From Mycobacterium ahvazicum (GTDB lineage: Bacteria; Actinomycetota; Actinomycetes; Mycobacteriales; Mycobacteriaceae), in the NCBI RefSeq assembly GCF_900176255.2, contig NZ_FXEG02000003.1:930001-994000 (forward strand): DNA of 64,000 bases, given 5' to 3'. Below the pieces are notes generated by a model. That model saw nothing but the letters and a program-made list of their open reading frames with translations. It did no database searches and was not told the origin of the DNA. Both the position numbers and the translations under genes were made by a program. Below, in pieces: positions 60,204 to 64,000 of this stretch (the stretch's first letter is position 1; every line of letters begins with the position of its first letter).

Positions 60204-61049
60204 ATGAACGAGCCCGTCACGACGCTGGCCGACCTCAAGAACGACTTGGCGGGCCGGCACAAATGGACAGCGAGCGGCGGCGCCGCCGTCGACCCGGCGG
60301 TCGTCGACGCCGACATGGCGGCCCTCGATCGCGACGGCTACGTCATCTGGGAGAACCTGCTCAGCGCCGACGAGTGCCAGCAGACCCGCGACACCGTCAC
60401 CCCCTGGCTCGGCCACACCGGACGCAACGCCTTCGAAGGCCGAAAACCCCAGCGCATCTACAGCGTGCTGAGCAGGACCCGCCAGTGCGACCGAATTGTC
60501 GAACATCCGCGCGTGCTGGCGGTACTCGATCGGCTGTTGATGCCCAACTACCTGCTTTCGGCGTTGCAGGCCATCAACATTCAGCCCGGCGAGACCGCGC
60601 AGCTGCCCCACCACGACGACGGGTTCTACCCGATCCCCCGACCGCGAGACCCGTTGGCCGCCGCGACAATCTGGGCGATCGACGACTTCACCGCCGACAA
60701 CGGCGCCACCGTCGTCTTCCCCGGCAGCCACCGCTGGCCCAACCGCCCACCCGGTCCCGACGACAAGTCGATTCCCATCGTCATGCCGGCCGGCTCCTGC
60801 GTCTTCTTCGTCGGAACGCTCTGGCACGGTGGCGGCGCCAACACCACCGACCAGTCACGGCTTGCCGTCACCGCCCAGTACTGCCAACCATGGCTGCGGA
60901 CCATGGAGGCCTTCGCACTGTCGGTGCCGCAGGACGTCGCGCGACGACTCTCTGCCGACATCCAACGCATGATCGGCTACAGCATCCACCCGCCGTTTGT
61001 CGGCGCGGTCGACGGCCTGCACCCCATCAGGTTGTTGGAGCAGCCGTAA
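60204..61049 (+). CDS. Phytanoyl-CoA dioxygenase family Fe(II)/2-oxoglutarate oxygenase
   Basis: A 281-residue non-heme iron oxygenase. The HxD ligand pair is in QLPHHDDGF (His136/137, Asp138/139) and the distal His is His208 in GTLWHGGGANTT, followed by SRLAVTAQY holding the 2-oxoglutarate Arg. The N-terminal MAALDRDGYVIWENLLSADE is the usual PhyH start. Such enzymes hydroxylate lipids, fatty acyl-CoAs or natural products. ATG 60204 preferred. Convergent with the NmrA-like gene, 4 bp apart. Confidence 0.86.
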   Translation: MNEPVTTLADLKNDLAGRHKWTASGGAAVDPAVVDADMAALDRDGYVIWENLLSADECQQTRDTVTPWLGHTGRNAFEGRKPQRIYSVLSRTRQCDRIVEHPRVLAVLDRLLMPNYLLSALQAINIQPGETAQLPHHDDGFYPIPRPRDPLAAATIWAIDDFTADNGATVVFPGSHRWPNRPPGPDDKSIPIVMPAGSCVFFVGTLWHGGGANTTDQSRLAVTAQYCQPWLRTMEAFALSVPQDVARRLSADIQRMIGYSIHPPFVGAVDGLHPIRLLEQP

Positions 61050-61053
61050 GCCC

Positions 61054-61701
61054 TCAGTACGCCAGCGTCGGAGTTCGGCGGATCCACTCAGGTGTCTCCA
61101 ATTGGTCGAGGCTGAAAGCCGCGAGGTCGGCCCGGGATAGCGTCCACCCTCCCGGCGGATTGCGTCCGTCTTCGATGCGGTAGTCACCGCGCGCGCGAGC
61201 GTCGGTCAAACGCGCCGCGCGGACCAGGGTCCACTTCAACTCGCTTTCTCGCACGATGGCCTCCATATCCTGCATGTCCGCGTACACCTCGCGCAGGAAC
61301 AAGGGACGAATCACTGCGCGGTAGACAAGAGGAAGCGCCGGGTCGTGAAAATTGACCCCGCGCGAGGAGATGCAGATAAATCGCGAGATCTGTTGCTGCT
61401 GTAGAGAATTGACGATGTTGCGGGTGCCCGCCGAAAACAACCCATCGGGATGGCGCCCCGCACTGGCGATGGCCGAGATGACGGCCTCTGACTCGTGGAC
61501 GGCAGCGTCGACCGACCCCGGGTCGCGCACGTCGGCGGTGGCGGTGCGCAGTCGGCCGGTACCCGACCACTTCGCCGCGATGTCGCCGAGGACCGCTGGG
61601 TTGCGGGCGACAGCGATGACGTGATGTCCACGCGTCAGCGCCTGATCGACGATGTGGGTCCCGGTTCGGCCGGTGGCGCCGAATACCACCACGGTGCTCA
61701 A
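61054..61701 (-). CDS. NAD(P)-binding NmrA-like protein
   Basis: A 215-residue atypical SDR: VVVFGATGRTGTHIVDQALT (cofactor glycines), GHHVIAVARNPAVL, and the later IVRESELKWTLVRAARLTD typical of NmrA/flavin-reductase-like proteins. TTG 61701 forms a TTGA overlap with the stop of the upstream gene, which supports it against GTG 61692. It may be a sensor or a reductase. Same transcription unit as the ABM gene. Confidence 0.78.
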   Translation of the reverse strand: MSTVVVFGATGRTGTHIVDQALTRGHHVIAVARNPAVLGDIAAKWSGTGRLRTATADVRDPGSVDAAVHESEAVISAIASAGRHPDGLFSAGTRNIVNSLQQQQISRFICISSRGVNFHDPALPLVYRAVIRPLFLREVYADMQDMEAIVRESELKWTLVRAARLTDARARGDYRIEDGRNPPGGWTLSRADLAAFSLDQLETPEWIRRTPTLAY

Positions 61702-62411
61702 CGTCGAACCCTGATTCGCTCCAGGGTTCGATCGACCTGGTACACAGCGAGATCCGATGTCGAGTAGTGGTTGGCCACATCGATGTGTTCGCGGAACCGG
61801 TCGTCCTGGAACGCCGCGGTGAAGTGATCGGTCGACACCCACTGCACGAATTCGGTGAGGAGCTGACTGTCTTCGGCCATCAGGAAGCCGGCGGAGACGA
61901 AGCCGGGGAGGTACTGAATGTGGTCACGGGTTTCGCTCTGGTTGTATTCGTTGATCCAGCCTTGCTTGCCCGGTACGGGGTCGATGGTGATGATGCCGGT
62001 GACCAGTTGACTGCCCGGGTGCGGCACCTCGATGACTGCGCGGCCCAGGCCGTCGCCGCTCACCACGGCATCGACTCGGTACAGCTGAGTGCTCACGATG
62101 GCGAGATCCCCCTTGTCACGATGCGCCGCGGCCGGGTGACCCGCGGTTGCCGAGTCGGCGAGCAGAGCCCGGCCGTCTGCTCCGTTGTCCCATTGCAGAT
62201 ATTGCACGACACGCTCGATGCCGGGCGTGTGCGACTGCCCTGCCGCGGCCACCCTGGTCAACCAGGCCCCACCGGCGAAATTGGCTGTGTCCGAGGCGAA
62301 TTCCTCTGCAGTAGCACACAATGACGCTAACACCGAAGCGTGCGCATGGGACACCACGTCGAACGTTGTCAGCACACCCAGGGTCATCGGCGTGGCGGTC
62401 TCGATGATCAT
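61698..62411 (-). CDS. Antibiotic biosynthesis monooxygenase-type (ABM) domain protein
   Basis: A 237-residue protein with two ferredoxin-like repeats: an N-terminal unit (LTTFDVVSHAHASVLASL, GIERVVQYLQWDNG) and a C-terminal unit (QLVTGIITIDPVPGKQGWIN, FVSAGFLMAEDSQLLTEFVQW). ABM proteins are small cofactor-free or quinone-forming monooxygenases or cyclases. ATG 62411 faces the MarR gene across a regulatory palindrome. Likely cotranscribed with the NmrA-like gene. Confidence 0.7.
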   Translation of the reverse strand: MIIETATPMTLGVLTTFDVVSHAHASVLASLCATAEEFASDTANFAGGAWLTRVAAAGQSHTPGIERVVQYLQWDNGADGRALLADSATAGHPAAAHRDKGDLAIVSTQLYRVDAVVSGDGLGRAVIEVPHPGSQLVTGIITIDPVPGKQGWINEYNQSETRDHIQYLPGFVSAGFLMAEDSQLLTEFVQWVSTDHFTAAFQDDRFREHIDVANHYSTSDLAVYQVDRTLERIRVRR

Positions 62412-62493
62412 CGGAGGTCGCCGTGGGCCGCGTCGGCGGAGACCCGCGACTGCTCCGGAGGTTCAGGGGCCATGCCCACTCCTTCACTATGTC

Positions 62494-62536
62494 AGGTTCC
62501 TTACATATGCGACGGTAGCATAGATGTAAGGTTCCT
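62494..62536. promoter_or_regulatory. MarR operator candidate with nested and direct repeats
   Basis: CCTTACAT (62499-62506) and ATGTAAGG (62524-62531) are perfect reverse complements around a second inner repeat TATGC/GCATA (62506-62510, 62517-62521). Direct repeats AGGTTCCT occur at 62494-62501 and 62529-62536. The block lies between the divergent ABM-domain and MarR genes and ends 4 bp before ATG 62540. Confidence 0.6.
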
Positions 62537-62539
62537 AAC

Positions 62540-62986
62540 ATGACGGAGGCAGAGCAGGGTCCGGGATACCTGGTCAAACGAGTACAACAGTCCCTGCGAC
62601 GCCATTGCGATTCGGCGCTGAAGCCGACGGGTTTGTCGATGGCTCAGTACTCGGTACTGCGAGCACTCGCCGCCCACCCCGAGGCATCGGCAGCGGAATT
62701 GGCTCGCCTCTGCTTCGTTACGCGACAATCCCTGCAGGATGTGCTGAATACCCTGCGGGCCGACGGACACGTCGAGCCGTCCAGCGCGCCGGTGCGCGGT
62801 CGGGCACGCTCACTGCAACTGACCACACGGGGTGCACGACTGCTCGCCGGCGGGGACGCGGCGGGGCGCCACGTCGAATCGATGATGTTGCAGGGAATGT
62901 CGGCCCCAACGCGCAACCGACTCGCCGAACTCTTGATGCGATGCGCCGAGAACCTCGAAACCGCAGACGTCTTAGCCGTTGAATAA
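62540..62986 (+). CDS. MarR-family regulator
   Basis: A 148-residue MarR regulator: LSMAQYSVLRALAAHPEASA, recognition region ELARLCFVTRQSLQDVLNTL, and the wing APVRGRARSLQLTTRGARL. MarR proteins usually bind their own divergent promoter and are released by phenolic or lipid ligands. The inverted repeat before the start is the probable site, controlling this gene and the ABM/NmrA-like unit. Confidence 0.86.
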   Translation: MTEAEQGPGYLVKRVQQSLRRHCDSALKPTGLSMAQYSVLRALAAHPEASAAELARLCFVTRQSLQDVLNTLRADGHVEPSSAPVRGRARSLQLTTRGARLLAGGDAAGRHVESMMLQGMSAPTRNRLAELLMRCAENLETADVLAVE

Positions 62987-63010
62987 CGCGCCCGAGTGAC
63001 CCGGCCCCGG

Positions 63011-63547
63011 TCACGGGAGCGCAGGCGGCGACACCTGGCCCGGCTGAGGCCAATTGCTGAACGCCTCGGCATAACTGTGGCTCATCACCTCAATCACGGT
63101 GCCCCAGGGATCAGTGGTGTATGCCAGCATCCAGGGCCGGCCGGGCACGAAGTGATACGGCTCCGCCAGCAATGTGCCGCCCTGATCGACGATGCGGTCG
63201 ACCATGCCCGCAACGTCCGGGTGGGTGATGCATAAGTGCCACAGGCCGCGGTCCAGCCAGCGCACCGAATCCTCCGGCGACCGCGGCCCGCGCGTAGGCG
63301 GGTCGACGAACTGGAAGAGTTCGATACCAACCGAATTGGCGCTCAGCAGATGCGCCTGCCGGGCTCGGCGAAACCCACTGCCGAACAAGCCGGCGGCCTC
63401 TGGGTGCCCGTCGGAATCAAGCTCTCGCGGGCCCATGATGCAGCGGAATCCGAAGACCGCGCCGTACCAGTCGATCGCCGCATCGATATCGGGGACCGTC
63501 ACCCCCACGTGGTTGATGGCAAGACCGGCCATCGGTTCGACTGACAT
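63011..63547 (-). CDS. Glyoxalase/VOC superfamily protein
   Basis: A 178-residue VOC protein: INHVGVTVPDIDAAIDWYGA, VGIELFQFVDPPTRG, then GLWHLCITHPDVAGMVDRIV and the last strand TTDPWGTVIEVMSHSYAEAF. Metal ligands are in the expected places (His of NHVGV, Glu of IELFQ, His of WHLCI, Glu of VIEVM). Lies 24 bp downstream of the SDR at the window edge, probably in one operon. Substrate unknown. Confidence 0.83.
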   Translation of the reverse strand: MSVEPMAGLAINHVGVTVPDIDAAIDWYGAVFGFRCIMGPRELDSDGHPEAAGLFGSGFRRARQAHLLSANSVGIELFQFVDPPTRGPRSPEDSVRWLDRGLWHLCITHPDVAGMVDRIVDQGGTLLAEPYHFVPGRPWMLAYTTDPWGTVIEVMSHSYAEAFSNWPQPGQVSPPALP

Positions 63548-63571
63548 CAGTAATTCCTTTCGAGTCCGTCC

Positions 63572-64000
63572 TCACCAGGGCAGGTCGCCGGCATCCCAAC
63601 GTTTTTGAACGTCGGGGTACAGCGCAGTGAGGTCGTGGGGCAGCGACGCCTTGACGCGGCGGGTCCCGTCGTCGGTCAGCACCTCCTCGTCACCGTGCTG
63701 AATCGCGGCCAGCGTCTGGGAAGCGACGTCGCCGGGTGAAAGCTTGGCTGCTGCAACGGTGTCCGCCATGTCGGTGTCGATCCACCCCGCGTGCACGCCG
63801 ACGACGAGGGTTCCCTGCGCGCGCAGTTCGACCCGAATCGCGTTGGTCAGGGCCCACTCGGCCGATTTCGACGCCCCGTAAGAACCGTTGAACGGAGACG
63901 CGAACCAGCTGGCGATCGACAGCACGTTGACCAGCGCGCCGCCGCCTTGACGGGCAAGCACCGGTGCGAATGCGCGGCACATCGCCAGTGTGCCAAAGTA
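63572..64000 (-). CDS. Short-chain dehydrogenase/reductase, truncated by the window edge
   Basis: The C-terminal 142 residues of an SDR read in from beyond base 64000 and stop at TGA 63572. The visible portion has the catalytic Ser in GGALVNVLSIASWFASP and Tyr-Lys in GSYGASKSAEWALTNAIRV, then PG-like VGVHAGWIDTDMAD. The N-terminal cofactor motif lies outside the window. An internal ATG at 63982 should not be taken as the start. Confidence 0.85.
   Translation of the reverse strand, partial: YFGTLAMCRAFAPVLARQGGGALVNVLSIASWFASPFNGSYGASKSAEWALTNAIRVELRAQGTLVVGVHAGWIDTDMADTVAAAKLSPGDVASQTLAAIQHGDEEVLTDDGTRRVKASLPHDLTALYPDVQKRWDAGDLPW

Overview
The window is a GC-rich chromosomal segment from a Mycobacterium, most likely a slow-growing non-tuberculous species. 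Its backbone follows, from memory, the M. tuberculosis order Rv2235 to Rv2273: SURF1, cobD, an MpaB-family oxygenase, ahpE, a DUF3052 gene, a lipoprotein, aceE, mabR, the FAS-II operon fabD-acpM-kasA-kasB-accD6, glpD1, a TetR regulator, an AGPS-like flavoenzyme, a diacylglycerol kinase, DUF3145, a beta-lactamase-like gene, a methyltransferase, mscR, an MBL hydrolase, an SDR, an Hsp70-like proline-rich protein, an MFS transporter, cyp124 and a DUF202 pair. MabR, AcpM with its long C-terminal extension, KasA/KasB and CYP124 are mycolate or mycobacterial lipid markers.

Layout. 1-10.5 kb: the SURF1 and cobD end, then accessory enzymes (glyoxalase-fold, epoxide hydrolase, maleylpyruvate isomerase-fold, a proline-repeat DUF732 secreted protein, a glycosyltransferase, a DUF2510 membrane protein), a tRNA-Val, and ahpE with its coupled DUF3052 gene. 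10.6-20.6 kb: pyruvate dehydrogenase E1, then the mycolate regulator MabR and the complete FAS-II operon, with a palindromic operator candidate before fabD. 20.6-27.5 kb: a flavin monooxygenase, then glpD1-tetR divergent from the AGPS-like and diacylglycerol kinase genes, a glycerolipid-type neighbourhood. 27.5-44 kb: mscR with its MBL partner, the Hsp70-like membrane protein, transporter, cyp124, the DUF202 pair, an acyltransferase and a peptidoglycan amidase. 44.5-51.6 kb: a cutinase, then a TetR-linked cluster with a flavin monooxygenase, two carboxymuconolactone-decarboxylase-like genes, an intradiol dioxygenase and a quinone oxidoreductase, followed by EcsC and HD genes.

52.0-56.4 kb holds the most distinctive element: a two-gene module of an EVE-like/McrB-type ATPase and a DUF2357/PD-(D/E)XK nuclease, with visibly less GC-biased codons than the surroundings and no methyltransferase. 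It looks like an acquired modification-dependent (type IV, McrBC-like) restriction system. 56.5-64 kb is an oxygenase and dehydrogenase neighbourhood (P450, cupin, extended SDR, Fe/2OG oxygenase, NmrA-like, ABM-domain protein) with a MarR regulator behind a strong inverted repeat, ending in a truncated SDR.

Several intergenic regions carry clear inverted repeats: bidirectional terminators between convergent genes, operator-like palindromes, a three-hairpin array, and a 20-bp inverted-repeat pair resembling a miniature element. No CRISPR array, rRNA, transposase or replication origin was found. All identifications come from reading motifs and from memory of families, not from database searches.
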